The notes: generated by a model not told the origin, from the sequence alone. 64,000 bases of DNA from Candidatus Gastranaerophilales bacterium (GCA_944326455.1 CALVEA010000002.1:1-64000), one strand, 5' to 3'; positions 17,852 through 26,627 are shown, counted from the first letter of the stretch. Numbers and translations are program-made.

Positions 17852-19740
17852 TATTTATCTCCAGTCCTTAATTTAATTTTATCTCTAAGCTGAATCTGTA
17901 TTTTAAGTGCTTCCATATCATCATCATTAACTTGTCTGTATTGCTGGCGGAGTTTTTCAGCTTCGTGATCCTGATAGCACTTTTTAAGTCTTGTTATATT
18001 TTCCCTAACAGTCCTTTCCAATTCCTCTTCATCAAGAGAATTAAAGGCTTCTGACATTTCTACAAGGTCTGTTAATATTTGTGTTAAGTTATCATCCTCA
18101 ATGAATTCTGTATACAAATTTTTTGTCAATTCCCTAACATTATTTATTGTACATGCCAATTTGTCAATTGTATTTTTTACAATTATTAATGTTTCATCTT
18201 GAATGATATCCGGAGGCAGCAGTTCATTGAGTTTTTTATAGTTCAATAAACCGTTGTCTGATAGAAAAACGCTCAATAAATTTTTTTGCGCCTTTGTTTC
18301 AAATTGTGAAGAATTTGTTACAACATTTTTTTTGTCATTAAAAACCTGAGGCGCCGTGTTTAAACTGTTTAGTTTGCCAAGTTCCTTTAAAATAGCGTTT
18401 TCATTAACTTCCAGAACTCCTGCAACCATTTTAACATATTCGGATTGAATAATTCTGTTATTAATATCTTTTAAAATATCTATAACCTGCTCAACCAATG
18501 CAGCTTTTTCCTGCGGAGTTTTAGCGTTAGCTTTTTCTCTCAGTACATTATTGAGCAAAAAATCAATTAAAAGAGGTGCGGATTTAATATATTCTTTAAA
18601 CGCATTTCCTCCCATAGAACGGATAAATTCATCAGGGTCTTTTCCTTGCGGAGGAGAAACTACTCTAATTTCGCAGGAATATTTTTTATCAGCGGATGTG
18701 GAAATGTGACTTTCGTCAAACTGTTTTACATTTCCCAGGGTTGAAAAGGTGTTTTTAATAACTTCGCTTCCTCTTTTGGTTGCGTTTATTCCTGCAGAAT
18801 CAGTATCAAAGGAAAGATAAATTTTTCTGGATTTTGTGTAACGAGATAAAAGTTTAATATGGTCTGCAGTCATGGCAGTTCCGCAGGATGCCACTGCATT
18901 ACCTACTCCGTTGGATTGCGCTGATATTACATCAAAATACCCTTCCATAATAACAACAGAGTCCTCATTTTGGATATCTTCTTTGGCTGTAAATAAACCG
19001 AAAAGAGTTTTACTTTTGTTATAAATCATTGAATCCGAAGAATTTAAGTACTTAGGATTCTGCCCTTCATCTACTGCGCGTGCGCCAAAGGCTATATAAT
19101 CCCCGTTTTCATTTTGAATCGGGATAATAATTCTGTTTCTGAATCGGTCAATCCAGCTTCCGGCATGAGATTTGACAATTAATCCTGCTTTTTCCAGAAC
19201 ATCATCTTTAAATTCTTTTTTTAATTCTTTGTATAAAGTATCATACTTATTAGGCGCCCAACCCAGAGTGAATTTGTCAATAATTTCGTCTGTTACACCC
19301 CGGCTTCTCAAATAAGTCATTGCCTTATTTGCATCTTCTGCTTGCCGAAGTTCCAAATGATAAAACTTTGCAGCTTTCCTGCAAGCTTCTGTCATTTCTT
19401 TTCTAAGAGATTTTGTTTCTCCTGAGTTGTGCTCGAATCTATCCGGAAGTTCAATGCCGAATTTTTCTGCGAGTTCTAAAATAACATCTTTATATTCTCG
19501 GTTTTGAACTTTTACAAGAAATTTTAATGCATCACCGCCTTCACCGCAGGCAAAACACTTGTAAATACCTTTAGAAGGGCTTACAGACATAGATGGCTTG
19601 GAGTCATTATGGAACGGACATAATCCCCAGTAGTTGGCTCCGCTTTTCTTGAGAACTACAAATTGTGATACGACATCTACTATATCCAACCGGTCTTTTA
19701 TAAGAGAAATGACTTCTTCAAAACTGCTTGCTTTAACCAT
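17851..19740 (-). CDS. dnaG: DNA primase
   Basis: 629 residues, normal length. Makes RNA primers for replication. CHC2 zinc finger near residues 41-65 ([11 protein letters not shown]...[11 protein letters not shown]), a TOPRIM domain ([22 protein letters not shown]) near 260-310, the DPDEFI motif, and a helicase-binding C-terminal region. First gene of the dnaG-rpoD unit. Confidence 0.97.
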   Translation of the reverse strand: MVKASSFEEVISLIKDRLDIVDVVSQFVVLKKSGANYWGLCPFHNDSKPSMSVSPSKGIYKCFACGEGGDALKFLVKVQNREYKDVILELAEKFGIELPDRFEHNSGETKSLRKEMTEACRKAAKFYHLELRQAEDANKAMTYLRSRGVTDEIIDKFTLGWAPNKYDTLYKELKKEFKDDVLEKAGLIVKSHAGSWIDRFRNRIIIPIQNENGDYIAFGARAVDEGQNPKYLNSSDSMIYNKSKTLFGLFTAKEDIQNEDSVVIMEGYFDVISAQSNGVGNAVASCGTAMTADHIKLLSRYTKSRKIYLSFDTDSAGINATKRGSEVIKNTFSTLGNVKQFDESHISTSADKKYSCEIRVVSPPQGKDPDEFIRSMGGNAFKEYIKSAPLLIDFLLNNVLREKANAKTPQEKAALVEQVIDILKDINNRIIQSEYVKMVAGVLEVNENAILKELGKLNSLNTAPQVFNDKKNVVTNSSQFETKAQKNLLSVFLSDNGLLNYKKLNELLPPDIIQDETLIIVKNTIDKLACTINNVRELTKNLYTEFIEDDNLTQILTDLVEMSEAFNSLDEEELERTVRENITRLKKCYQDHEAEKLRQQYRQVNDDDMEALKIQIQLRDKIKLRTGDK

Positions 19741-19830
19741 AATTACATAATATCACCAAGAAAAACTCCGGTAAAGCTAAGTAAAATTTTTAAATTTGCA
19801 GATGTAACATTTTATAATCATAAAATTAGA

Positions 19831-20157
19831 TTACTTACATTTTTCTCTGTAAGCCATTCCCCAATCTGCAAGTGAAGATAGAACAGGTTTAAGACTTAAT
19901 CCTGTTTCTGTTAATGAATATTCAACCCTTGGCGGGACTTCTGCATAAACTTTTCTTATAATCAACCCATCTTTTTCCATAGAACGCAAGTTGGATGTTA
20001 AAACTTTTTGTGTAATATTATCTATTGATTTTTTCAGTTCTCCAAATCTTTTTGTACCATTGAGCAAGTCTCGTATAATTAAAACTTTCCATCTGTCAGA
20101 AATCAAAGATAAGGTTACTTCAACCGGGCAAAGCGGTAATTCGTTTTTATTTTTCAT
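19831..20157 (-). CDS. HxlR-family transcriptional regulator
   Basis: 108 residues. A winged-helix protein with the typical CPVEVTLSLISDRWKVLIIRDLL start (one Cys at residue 9), FGELKKSI and NLRSMEKDGLIIRKVY. HxlR proteins respond to reactive or electrophilic compounds, sometimes through this N-terminal cysteine, and act on neighbouring divergent genes. Here the divergent neighbour is the cupin gene at 20293. Confidence 0.9.
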   Translation of the reverse strand: MKNKNELPLCPVEVTLSLISDRWKVLIIRDLLNGTKRFGELKKSIDNITQKVLTSNLRSMEKDGLIIRKVYAEVPPRVEYSLTETGLSLKPVLSSLADWGMAYREKCK

Positions 20158-20292
20158 ATAGAAAATTCTTTGTTTATCGTAATAGTATCATTTTGGTATC
20201 TATATAACTTTATGGTGCTTACTTTACATAAGTTACTAATATAAGTATTATATTCCCGTAAGTCAAAATGTCAAATTGAAAAGGAGGTTGTT
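20158..20292. promoter_or_regulatory. Divergent control region of hxlR-type gene and cupin gene
   Basis: 135 bp between two divergent starts. It holds ACTTTACATAAGT (20221-20233), an ACTT-N5-AAGT inverted repeat, with another AAGT half-site at 20243-20246 and GTAAGT at 20259-20264. These are candidate HxlR operator sites placed to overlap promoters. A strong AGGAGG ribosome site serves the cupin gene. Confidence 0.45.
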
Positions 20293-20670
20293 ATGACAAA
20301 ATACAAAAAAATTGATTTAGGTTCATTTGAAGAAATTGGAAAATTTGAAAACGGAAAGACCTTTTTAAAAGATGCTCTGGACTTAACAAGTTGTGAAATT
20401 TCTGTGAATAATGTTCCACAAGGTTTTAAAGTTCCTTTTAAACATAAACACAAACAGAATGAAGAAGTGTATATTATTTTAAAAGGAGAAGGAATTATAA
20501 CAATAGACAATGACAATATTAACGTTAAAGAAGGTTCTTGTATAAAAGTAGAATCATCAGCAGGTAGAACTATAGAAAATACTGGTGATGATAATTTCCA
20601 ATTTATCTGTATTCAAGCAAAAACGAATTCTCTTGAGCAATATGGGTTAGGGGATGCTGAAATCTGCTAA
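20293..20670 (+). CDS. Small cupin-domain protein
   Basis: 125 residues. A single cupin barrel with FKHKHKQNEEVYIILKGEGIITIDND, containing two histidines and a glutamate in the order of cupin motif 1 metal ligands, and a weaker motif 2. Such proteins bind small molecules or act as simple dioxygenases or isomerases. The start is fixed by AAAGGAGGTTGTT ahead of the ATG. Probably the regulated target of the divergent HxlR protein. Confidence 0.85.
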   Translation: MTKYKKIDLGSFEEIGKFENGKTFLKDALDLTSCEISVNNVPQGFKVPFKHKHKQNEEVYIILKGEGIITIDNDNINVKEGSCIKVESSAGRTIENTGDDNFQFICIQAKTNSLEQYGLGDAEIC

Positions 20671-20676
20671 AAATAT

Positions 20677-20708
20677 AAAAAGGTACTCATTTGCAGAGTA
20701 CCTTTTTT
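20677..20708 (+). terminator. Intrinsic terminator of the cupin gene
   Basis: A 12-bp perfect stem (20677-20688 with 20696-20707) with a 7-nt loop and a six-base T run, seven bases after the cupin stop codon. Confidence 0.9.
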
Positions 20709-20733
20709 GATCTTTATAACCTTTATATAGTTC

Positions 20734-20769
20734 GTAGGATGTGGTAAATCTTTGATTTACTGCATCTAC
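20734..20769. repeat. Dispersed hairpin repeat, copy 1
   Basis: GTAGGATGTGGTAAATC, a 3-nt turn, then GATTTACTGCATCTAC, an imperfect 16-bp hairpin. Same repeat as at 21399 and 23024; see findings. Confidence 0.8.
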
Positions 20770-20787
20770 TTATTACTCGCTGGACAA

Positions 20788-21294
20788 CTACTCTGCAGTA
20801 TAGGATTGATCCATTATTTGACCATTGATAATGTCACCTTTATTAAAGCTTATTTTGGGTTTAACACCCGGCTGCATATTTGAAATCGTGATGTTGTCAG
20901 AATCTATGCCTTTTGTGATATCATTACCCATTAGCCATTCTATAGGATTTTTGTACCATACAGCTTTTCTTGAAACATCTTTGCGTACATATAAATGAGT
21001 GGAAGTATCACAATTATTTAGCTGGTAGTTGTAATCTTTTCCGCTTTCTTTTCCATTATCTGTAATAAATAAACCAAAAAGATTACTGCAGTTTAGTGTT
21101 GTATTATCATCTAATAAATCTATTGAGGCTTGATGAGCGTTATTTTGCTTCTCATGTGATTCATTAAGTACTATCGTTACTTTATTCTTCAAAGTTACCT
21201 CAATAGACTTGCTCGTAGAAGATTTTTCTACTTTACTGATATCTTTTTTGTCAAAAGTTACACCATAGTATTTAATATTGTCAATTTCAGACAT
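20788..21294 (-). CDS. Hypothetical protein
   Basis: 168 residues with a GGGAG ribosome site ahead of the ATG. The protein is polar, with many Asn, Asp, Ser and Lys residues and beta-rich composition, and no signal peptide or membrane segment. No family is recognised. It sits alone in the accessory patch between two copies of the hairpin repeat. The real coding nature is supported by length and start site only. Confidence 0.6.
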   Translation of the reverse strand: MSEIDNIKYYGVTFDKKDISKVEKSSTSKSIEVTLKNKVTIVLNESHEKQNNAHQASIDLLDDNTTLNCSNLFGLFITDNGKESGKDYNYQLNNCDTSTHLYVRKDVSRKAVWYKNPIEWLMGNDITKGIDSDNITISNMQPGVKPKISFNKGDIINGQIMDQSYTAE

Positions 21295-21398
21295 GTTTAT
21301 ACTCCCTTTTGTAAGCGTTATATATAAATAAAGTCTTTATTTATTCATAAATTGCGTCTAAAAGACTTAAATTTTTGTTTTGTTACAAATATTTACTA

Positions 21399-21434
21399 GT
21401 AGGATGCGGTAAATTAAAATTTACCACTTCCTAC
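21399..21434. repeat. Dispersed hairpin repeat, copy 2
   Basis: GTAGGATGCGGTAAATT followed by AATTTACCACTTCCTAC with a short turn; 36 bases as in copy 1, with compensating and non-compensating changes in both arms. Confidence 0.8.
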
Positions 21435-21478
21435 GGGCTTAGTACTCTCGCCTCCCTAAAAGTATTGATTTTACTAAC

Positions 21479-21500
21479 AAAAAAGACCCTCGAGAGGGTC
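21479..21500 (-). terminator. Terminator-like hairpin after a tRNA-like fragment
   Basis: GACCCTC-GA-GAGGGTC (21485-21500). On the minus strand it is followed by TTTTTT. It lies ten bases past the CCA-like end of the fragment at 21511, the same layout as tRNA-Asp and its terminator at 23328-23446. Confidence 0.6.
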
Positions 21501-21510
21501 AATTTGCAAA

Positions 21511-21540
21511 TGGCGGGCTTAACGCTTCTAAGTTCGAACT
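21511..21540 (-). pseudogene. Degenerate tRNA 3'-end fragment
   Basis: Read on the minus strand it has GTTCGAACTT like a T-loop and ends AAGCCCGCCA like an acceptor 3' end with CCA. The T-stem does not pair and no 5' half is found, so it is a relic or a chance resemblance. Confidence 0.35.
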
Positions 21541-21654
21541 TTTGTTGAAGAGATATTATATAAATTTACAACCAAATTATATATCTATAGTTTGTTTAAA
21601 GATAAACAAACTAATTAATAATTTTTATGATAGAATAGTCGTATAGGGGTAATT

Positions 21655-22263
21655 ATGGCTTTAGAAAACAAATTAGGAATAACTGATTCAACAGAGCTTT
21701 TTAGAGTAGAAGAAAAAATAAGTAAGCTTAAAGCAATAGAGCTTTTTGAGAATAATGTTATTTACGATTTGAAAGTTGGAACATTTGAATCTCTCGCTTT
21801 TATTCACAAGTATTTGTTTGATGAAATCTATGATTTTGCAGGAGAAATAAGAACTGTAAATATTGCAAAAGGTAATTTTAGATTTGCACCTGTTATGTAT
21901 CTAAAATCTGCGTTAGAGTACATTGACAATATGCCACAATCCAATTTTGATGAGATTGTTGAAAAATATGTAGAAATGAATGTTGCTCATCCTTTTAGAG
22001 AAGGTAATGGTAGAAGTGCAAGAATTTGGCTTGATTTGATTTTAAAAAAAGAGTTAGGTCAAGTTGTTGATTGGAGCAAAATAGACAAGGAAGACTATCT
22101 ATTGGCAATGGAAAGAAGTCCAATTAAAAGCGTGGAAATAAAAGCCCTTTTAAAAGAAGCACTAACCACAGAAATCAGTAGCAGAGAAGTCTATATGAAA
22201 GGCATCGATGCAAGTTACCATTATGAGGGTTATGCTGTGTACCGTGCAGAAGAGTTGAAGTAA
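21655..22263 (+). CDS. Fic-family AMP transferase, self-inhibited (class III type)
   Basis: 202 residues. The Fic core AHPFREGNGRSAR (H112 to R120) is complete, preceded by the flap GEIRTVNIAKGNFRFAPV. The C-terminus holds SYHYEG (187-192), matching the inhibitory motif (S/T)xxxE(G/N) that in class III Fic proteins folds over the ATP site, so activity would be held off in cis. Such proteins modify targets such as gyrase or topoisomerase IV with AMP. No separate antitoxin is needed in this class. Located in the accessory patch. Confidence 0.88.
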   Translation: MALENKLGITDSTELFRVEEKISKLKAIELFENNVIYDLKVGTFESLAFIHKYLFDEIYDFAGEIRTVNIAKGNFRFAPVMYLKSALEYIDNMPQSNFDEIVEKYVEMNVAHPFREGNGRSARIWLDLILKKELGQVVDWSKIDKEDYLLAMERSPIKSVEIKALLKEALTTEISSREVYMKGIDASYHYEGYAVYRAEELK

Positions 22264-22329
22264 TGATTATTGCCTAGCTAAACCCTGAACCATATACTAT
22301 ACCCCCTCTGTATACTTGCATTTTTAAAC

Positions 22330-22518
22330 TTGAGATTAAAAACGAAAGATACGTCAGAAATCATTAGTGAGATTACTGAAGAAGAACTTATTTGTTGGCA
22401 ACAAAAAATAGTTCAAAGGGTTTACAATATAAAGTTAACAAGAAATTTATATGAAAAGTTCACTCTAAATTATGATAAAGGAGAATTTAAAGAGTATGGT
22501 TATAAATTTGCTTGGTAG
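22330..22518 (+). CDS. Small hypothetical frame or gene fragment
   Basis: 62 residues from a TTG start without a clear ribosome site. The protein is charged (Lys/Glu) with one Trp-rich end, and no family is recognised. It lies between the Fic gene and a hairpin that could be its terminator. It may be the end of a broken gene or may not be translated. Confidence 0.3.
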   Translation: MRLKTKDTSEIISEITEEELICWQQKIVQRVYNIKLTRNLYEKFTLNYDKGEFKEYGYKFAW

Positions 22519-22521
22519 ATT

Positions 22522-22590
22522 AAAAGTAATTACGCAAGAATTATTATAACATTATTTGCGTGGTAATATTGATATATAGATTACTTTTTT
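22522..22590 (+). terminator. Long stem-loop, probable terminator
   Basis: An outer stem (22522-22530 with 22580-22588) and an inner TACGCAA/TTGCGTG stem, with T residues at the 3' side on the plus strand. Ends the Fic region and faces the convergent gene at 22603. Confidence 0.45.
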
Positions 22591-22602
22591 CGTTAAAGAA
22601 TT

Positions 22603-22935
22603 TTATTTTTTCTTGTCATTAACTTTATCAGAATATGGCGGTGTAGTGGCTTGGTCTAAAACCAGAGCATATGTAAGAAATCCACCCAAACAGGCAAACG
22701 CAAGTCCAAGAAATGTTACCAAATTTTTTTCTTTTTGTTCTTTCTTTTTTTCCGCCATTCTCAATTGTTGTTGTTCAATATATTGCGAAATATAAGAATC
22801 TCGGTCTAACTGTGGCGCAGAAGGTTTAGCTTGAATATTCCCAGCAATTGAAGTCAATCCTAACACACCGACCATTGTTGCGCGCCTTAACATTGGTTTT
22901 ACGTTTGAAAAGCTTGAAATTTTATTAATCGCCAT
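22603..22935 (-). CDS. Small membrane protein with tag-like N-terminus
   Basis: 110 residues, AAGGAG ahead of the ATG. Begins MAINKISSFSNVKPM, resembling the first half of the shared tag, runs into a hydrophobic segment (ATMVGVLGLTSIAGNIQA) that could be a signal peptide, then a charged coiled region (EQQQLRMAEKKKEQKEKN) and one membrane helix (VTFLGLAFACLGGFLTYALVL). Function unknown. Confidence 0.65.
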   Translation of the reverse strand: MAINKISSFSNVKPMLRRATMVGVLGLTSIAGNIQAKPSAPQLDRDSYISQYIEQQQLRMAEKKKEQKEKNLVTFLGLAFACLGGFLTYALVLDQATTPPYSDKVNDKKK

Positions 22936-23023
22936 ACAAACTCCTTAATAAAACTTAATTGTTCCATTATTATATCATAAATATTATATTGCACTACTTA
23001 TTATTAATTGCAGTTTGTAGTTT

Positions 23024-23057
23024 GTAGGATGTGGTAAATCTGTGATTTACCACATCT
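23024..23057. repeat. Dispersed hairpin repeat, copy 3
   Basis: GTAGGATGTGGTAAATC, TGT, GATTTACCACATC. The two arms pair better than in copies 1 and 2, so this may be the least decayed copy. Confidence 0.8.
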
Positions 23058-23145
23058 TTTAATAATTTTGTTTTGTGAATCAATGAATACCTAATAGAAC
23101 CTGTCAGCATTACTATACTGACAAAATTTATTTTCAAATTTTGTT

Positions 23146-23165
23146 AATGGCGGGAACGACGAGGC
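23146..23165. repeat. Duplicated tRNA-Asp 3' end, left copy
   Basis: 20 bases identical to 23368-23387, the 3' end of tRNA-Asp. Such duplications usually mark a past integration at the tRNA. The 222-bp offset is too short for a normal integrative element. Confidence 0.7.
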
Positions 23166-23201
23166 AGTCTTGAGTCGCTCGCATTAAATGGCAATTCCGT
23201 G

Positions 23202-23233
23202 TTTTGACTTCGTGATTTCATCACTTGTCAAAA
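23202..23233. repeat. Imperfect hairpin
   Basis: TTTTGAC / GTCAAAA outer stem and GTGAT / ATCAC inner stem with a 3-nt loop. One of several hairpins between the tRNA-end copies. Confidence 0.7.
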
Positions 23234-23262
23234 GCACTCCAGCCTCTGCTCGCTCCTCGCTC

Positions 23263-23299
23263 GAACTCGGGCAGGTTTAAAACAACCTGCGGCGAGTTC
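23263..23299. repeat. Long hairpin containing a tRNA-like TCGAACTCG
   Basis: GAACTCG and GCAGGTT pair with AACCTGC and CGAGTTC, with a one-base asymmetry and a 6-nt loop. The left arm begins inside GCTCGAACTCG, which also occurs in the tRNA-Asp T-arm. Confidence 0.7.
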
Positions 23300-23327
23300 T
23301 CACCTCTTTATTCCACGAACAAAATAC

Positions 23328-23358
23328 AAAAAAAATAAGTCCGACTACACGGACTTAT
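23328..23358 (-). terminator. Intrinsic terminator of tRNA-Asp
   Basis: A 9-bp stem (23335-23343 with 23350-23358). On the minus strand a run of eight T follows. It lies 11 bases past the tRNA 3' end. Confidence 0.85.
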
Positions 23359-23369
23359 CTTTTATTAAA

Positions 23370-23446
23370 TGGCGGGAACGACGAGGCTCGAACTCGCGAC
23401 CTCATGCGTGACAGGCATGCGCTCTAACCAGCTGAGCTACGCTCCC
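23370..23446 (-). tRNA. tRNA-Asp (GTC)
   Basis: 77 nt on the minus strand with encoded CCA. The acceptor stem GGGAGCG/CGTTCCC pairs with one G-U; the anticodon loop CTGTCAC gives anticodon GTC; the T-loop is TTCGAGC. Its 3' end is duplicated 222 bp to the left. Confidence 0.95.
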
Positions 23447-23468
23447 ATATCTTTCTGTCACCTGTCTA

Positions 23469-23496
23469 ATATAATACGCTGAATTTTTTTTTGCAA
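23469..23496 (-). promoter_or_regulatory. Promoter of tRNA-Asp
   Basis: On the minus strand TTGCAA (23491-23496) and TATATT (23469-23474) are 16 bases apart, placing the start near 23462, about 16 bases before the tRNA. Confidence 0.5.
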
Positions 23497-23621
23497 GTAT
23501 TTATTTTTATTACCCACCCGTCCTTAATATTACAGCCACTCGGAGAATTTCATTTAAGATAGAATCCTTGTTAAATATAATTATTAAATCTTTTTCATAC
23601 TTCCAGCTATTCTTAATTCCA

Positions 23622-23646
23622 AAGCCCCATTTGGGGCTTTTTTTTA
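23622..23646 (+). terminator. Plus-strand terminator with no obvious gene before it
   Basis: AAAGCCCCA / TGGGGCTTT stem with a 2-nt spacer and eight T. The 175 bases before it on the plus strand hold no gene, so it ends either an unknown short RNA or acts as a leader attenuator for zupT, 55 bases further on. Confidence 0.7.
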
Positions 23647-23701
23647 TTTTAAATTTTTCTTTCGTGATATAATACTTTTCGTTAAGTGAGGAAAAGATTA
23701 A

Positions 23702-24493
23702 ATGATTGAAAATTGGCAATTACCTCTGCTTATGACTGCGCTTGCCGGTCTGGCAACCACGATTGGCGGATTTATTACTTTCTTTGTAAATAAAAATAAT
23801 ATGAAAGTCCTTTCCGTAGGGTTAGGGTTTTCGGCTGGAGTGATGATTTTTGTCTCTTTTACTGAAATTTTAAATTCAGCCGGAGAGCTTTTAAAAAATT
23901 ATTTTCCTAAAAATTTTTCCTGGGTGGTTTTTGCAGGTTTTATAATAGGAGTTATTATATCAAAGCTTATAGACACATTTCTTCCGGATCACGTTGATGA
24001 AGAAACTATTGCCAATAAAACAGAAACAATTAAGAGCTTTGCGCATATTAAAAGAGCGGGAGTTTTAACGGCTATTGCTATCGCTGTTCATAACTTTCCG
24101 GAAGGTTTGGGAACTTTTCTCGTAACCTCACAAGACTTAACTCTCGGGATTTCTGTAGCTATAGCGATAGCACTTCATAATATACCGGAAGGGATTGCGG
24201 TAGCTCTTCCTATTTATCACGCTACCGGCAAGAAAAGGAAAGCCATTTGGTATTCTTTCTGGACGGGGATGACAGAGCCGCTGGGAGCTGTCATCGGTTT
24301 AGGTCTGCTTTCATGGTTTTTACCGGAAATGTTTGTAGGGTTTTTGATGGCAGTTGTTGTCGGAATTATGATATACATTGCATTTGATACCCTGCTTCCG
24401 CTTTCTCATGAGTATGGTGACTGGCATTATGCTATAACGGGAATTATGTCCGGGATTATTGTAATATGGGCAAGCTTGCTTTTGCTTAACTAA
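23702..24493 (+). CDS. zupT: ZIP-family zinc/divalent metal transporter
   Basis: 263 residues, usual ZupT length. Imports zinc and other divalent metals across the inner membrane. Eight hydrophobic helices; the two signature metal-site helices read HNFPEGLGTFL and HNIPEGIAVALPIY, with a further GMTEPLGAVIG segment. A variable loop with His/Asp (DHVDEETIANK) lies between helices 3 and 4. Possibly controlled by the terminator-like hairpin just upstream. Confidence 0.93.
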   Translation: MIENWQLPLLMTALAGLATTIGGFITFFVNKNNMKVLSVGLGFSAGVMIFVSFTEILNSAGELLKNYFPKNFSWVVFAGFIIGVIISKLIDTFLPDHVDEETIANKTETIKSFAHIKRAGVLTAIAIAVHNFPEGLGTFLVTSQDLTLGISVAIAIALHNIPEGIAVALPIYHATGKKRKAIWYSFWTGMTEPLGAVIGLGLLSWFLPEMFVGFLMAVVVGIMIYIAFDTLLPLSHEYGDWHYAITGIMSGIIVIWASLLLLN

Positions 24494-24501
24494 AGTGAAA
24501 T

Positions 24502-24828
24502 TTAAAGAAGCTGCTCCTTTTGAATTTTAATCCTGTTTATTTTTATATCGCGTATTAGTTTCTTTAGCCTGTCTATTTCATATTCACATCTTGAAATTTT
24601 GTCATAATAATAAGAAGCGTTATTCGCGTTATGTCTTTTCCTTAAAAAGTCTTGGAATTTTGAAATATTTAATTCAAGACTGGTGATAGAGTCTTGGTAT
24701 TGAGCAATTTTTTCTTTGTCTAATTCTGTCAGTTTTAATATCGGACCTTTGTACTTATCAATCGGAATAAGTTTTCCTGTGTGCTTGAAAGTTAGACTTT
24801 CACTGTAGTTAATCTTATTAATATTCAT
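24502..24828 (-). CDS. Small tagged coiled-coil protein
   Basis: 108 residues from the ATG at 24828, chosen for its AAGGAG site; an upstream frame adds 14 residues without one. The N-terminus MNINKINYSESLTFKHTGK is a clear copy of the tag. The rest is heptad-rich helix (LDKEKIAQYQDSITSLELNISKFQDFL, CEYEIDRLKKLIRDIKINRI). Convergent with zupT. Function unknown. Confidence 0.7.
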   Translation of the reverse strand: MNINKINYSESLTFKHTGKLIPIDKYKGPILKLTELDKEKIAQYQDSITSLELNISKFQDFLRKRHNANNASYYYDKISRCEYEIDRLKKLIRDIKINRIKIQKEQLL

Positions 24829-24938
24829 ACATATAAACTCCTTGTTTTCCTTTAAAACTTGTAATAACAAAAATTTGCTAATGTGAATTAAAAAATGTTT
24901 AATGTATAATTAAACCAAAAGAAGAAAGGAAACTTTTT

Positions 24939-26627
24939 ATGACAAATTTATCACCATTACAAATCGAAAGACTTAAATACCAGCCAAAGCTTCCTGCTTC
25001 ATTGGCAAATGGTATTAACCATCTTGTATCACAAGAAGGTTCTGCAACAGAAGCAGTTGCCGATAAAGAAGAGATTAAAAATCTATTCAAAAACACTTAT
25101 GGAAAACCTACTGTAACTTTCCAGACATCATCAGATTCAGTCCATAGTGAAGCCAGAAATGTCGGGGTTATATTATCCGGCGGACAGGCACCAGGCGGAC
25201 ATAATGTTATAGCAGGGTTGTATGATGCTCTTAAACAAGCAAATCCTGATAACCAGTTATATGGCTTTTTAGGCGGTCCAAGCGGTATTATTGATGGTAA
25301 ATATGTAGAATTCAATGATCAGTTTATTAACGATTATAGAAATACCGGCGGGTTTGATATTATCGGTTCAGGCAGAACCAAACTTGAAACTGAAGAACAA
25401 TTCAGAGATGCTCTTGCTACTTGTAGAAAACTTAATATTTCTGCTGTAGTTATAATCGGTGGGGACGATTCTAATACAAACGCTGCCCTTCTTGCTGAAT
25501 GGTTTGTTGCAAATAATGCAAATATTCAGGTAATTGGCTGCCCGAAAACTATTGATGGTGACTTGAAGAATGAACAAATAGAGATTTCATTCGGTTTTGA
25601 TACGGCTACAAAAACTTATGCTGAACTCATCGGGAACATAGAAAGAGACGCAAACTCAGCTAAAAAATATTGGCACTTCGTTAAAATTATGGGTAGAAGC
25701 GCTTCTCATGTTGCGTTAGAAGCTGCTCTTCAAACACAGCCTAATATTACAATGATATCTGAAGAAGTAGCACAGAAGAAAATGTCTCTTGAACAGGTTG
25801 TTAACTATATGACCGATATCATCGTTAAACGTGCAAATGTGGGTAAAAATTTCGGTATTGCTGTAATTCCGGAAGGTTTAATTGAGTTTATACCGGAAAT
25901 GAAATCTATGATTGCCAACTTAAATGATATTATGGCTTCTTTGGAAACTGATCCAAGCTTTTTAAATGCTACAACAATTAGAGAAAAGTTCGATATTGTA
26001 GAAAATAGACTTGATGCAGATAATGCAAAAGTTTATTCATCACTGCCTGCTCTTATAAAAGGTCAGCTGCTTGCAGACAGAGACCCTCATGGTAATGTTC
26101 AGGTATCAAAAATTGAAACTGAAAAATTGTTAATAGAAATGATTACTGAACGTTTAAATGAACTCAAGTTACAAGGAGATTATATTGGCAAATTCTCTGC
26201 ACAGTCTCATTTCTTTGGATATGAAGGCAGATGTGCATTCCCTTCAAACTTTGATGCGGATTATTGTTATTCATTAGGTTTTAATGCATTTGCATTAATT
26301 AACTTTGGTTTAACCGGCTATCTTTCATCTGTAAGAAATCTTACAGAACCTGCTTCTGATTGGGTTGCAGGGGGTGTTCCTCTTACAATGATGATGAACA
26401 TGGAAAAACGCCATGGCGAGATGAAACCGGTTATTAAGAAAGCTCTTGTAGAACTTGACGGTCCTGTATTTAAAAAACTTGAAGCAAACAGAGAAGACTG
26501 GGCTATGAATGACAGATACCTCTTCCCTGGTGCAATCCAGTACTTCGGACCAGCTTCTGTTTGTGATATCACAACAGTAACTCTACAGCTTGAAAGTGAA
26601 GCAAAACTTGCAGGTGCTGTAAGATAG
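24939..26627 (+). CDS. pfp: Pyrophosphate-dependent phosphofructokinase
   Basis: 562 residues, the long PPi-PFK type. Interconverts fructose-6-phosphate and fructose-1,6-bisphosphate with pyrophosphate instead of ATP, so it can run in both directions. Signature regions: [35 protein letters not shown] (the Asp after GGD favours PPi over ATP), [22 protein letters not shown], and [11 protein letters not shown]. Ribosome site AGAAAGGAAAC ahead of the ATG. A strong terminator follows. Confidence 0.95.
   Translation: MTNLSPLQIERLKYQPKLPASLANGINHLVSQEGSATEAVADKEEIKNLFKNTYGKPTVTFQTSSDSVHSEARNVGVILSGGQAPGGHNVIAGLYDALKQANPDNQLYGFLGGPSGIIDGKYVEFNDQFINDYRNTGGFDIIGSGRTKLETEEQFRDALATCRKLNISAVVIIGGDDSNTNAALLAEWFVANNANIQVIGCPKTIDGDLKNEQIEISFGFDTATKTYAELIGNIERDANSAKKYWHFVKIMGRSASHVALEAALQTQPNITMISEEVAQKKMSLEQVVNYMTDIIVKRANVGKNFGIAVIPEGLIEFIPEMKSMIANLNDIMASLETDPSFLNATTIREKFDIVENRLDADNAKVYSSLPALIKGQLLADRDPHGNVQVSKIETEKLLIEMITERLNELKLQGDYIGKFSAQSHFFGYEGRCAFPSNFDADYCYSLGFNAFALINFGLTGYLSSVRNLTEPASDWVAGGVPLTMMMNMEKRHGEMKPVIKKALVELDGPVFKKLEANREDWAMNDRYLFPGAIQYFGPASVCDITTVTLQLESEAKLAGAVR

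Larger units (their letters stand above)
21295..21654. other. Non-coding stretch with repeat, hairpin and tRNA-like end
   Basis: 360 bases without a gene. Holds hairpin repeat copy 2 (21399-21434), a terminator-like hairpin (21479-21500) and a fragment resembling a tRNA 3' end (21511-21540). The last 40 bases include the likely promoter of the Fic gene (an AT-rich -10 such as GATAGAAT around 21630). Confidence 0.6.
22936..23369. other. Structured non-coding stretch left of tRNA-Asp
   Basis: 434 bases without a gene, packed with hairpins: repeat copy 3 (23024-23057), stems at 23102-23123, 23121-23144, 23202-23233 and 23263-23299, and the tRNA-Asp terminator. It also holds a second copy of the tRNA-Asp 3' end (23146-23165). 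Confidence 0.75.

Noticed and set aside
20734-23057. CRISPR array
   Set aside because: Only three hairpin repeats at irregular distances of 700-1600 bp with genes between; no array found anywhere in the window.
20700-23450. Integrated phage or plasmid at tRNA-Asp
   Set aside because: No integrase, structural or replication gene is seen; only small accessory genes and repeats.
23510-23719. 69-residue minus-strand reading frame
   Set aside because: It spans a strong terminator hairpin and the zupT start, with no ribosome site.
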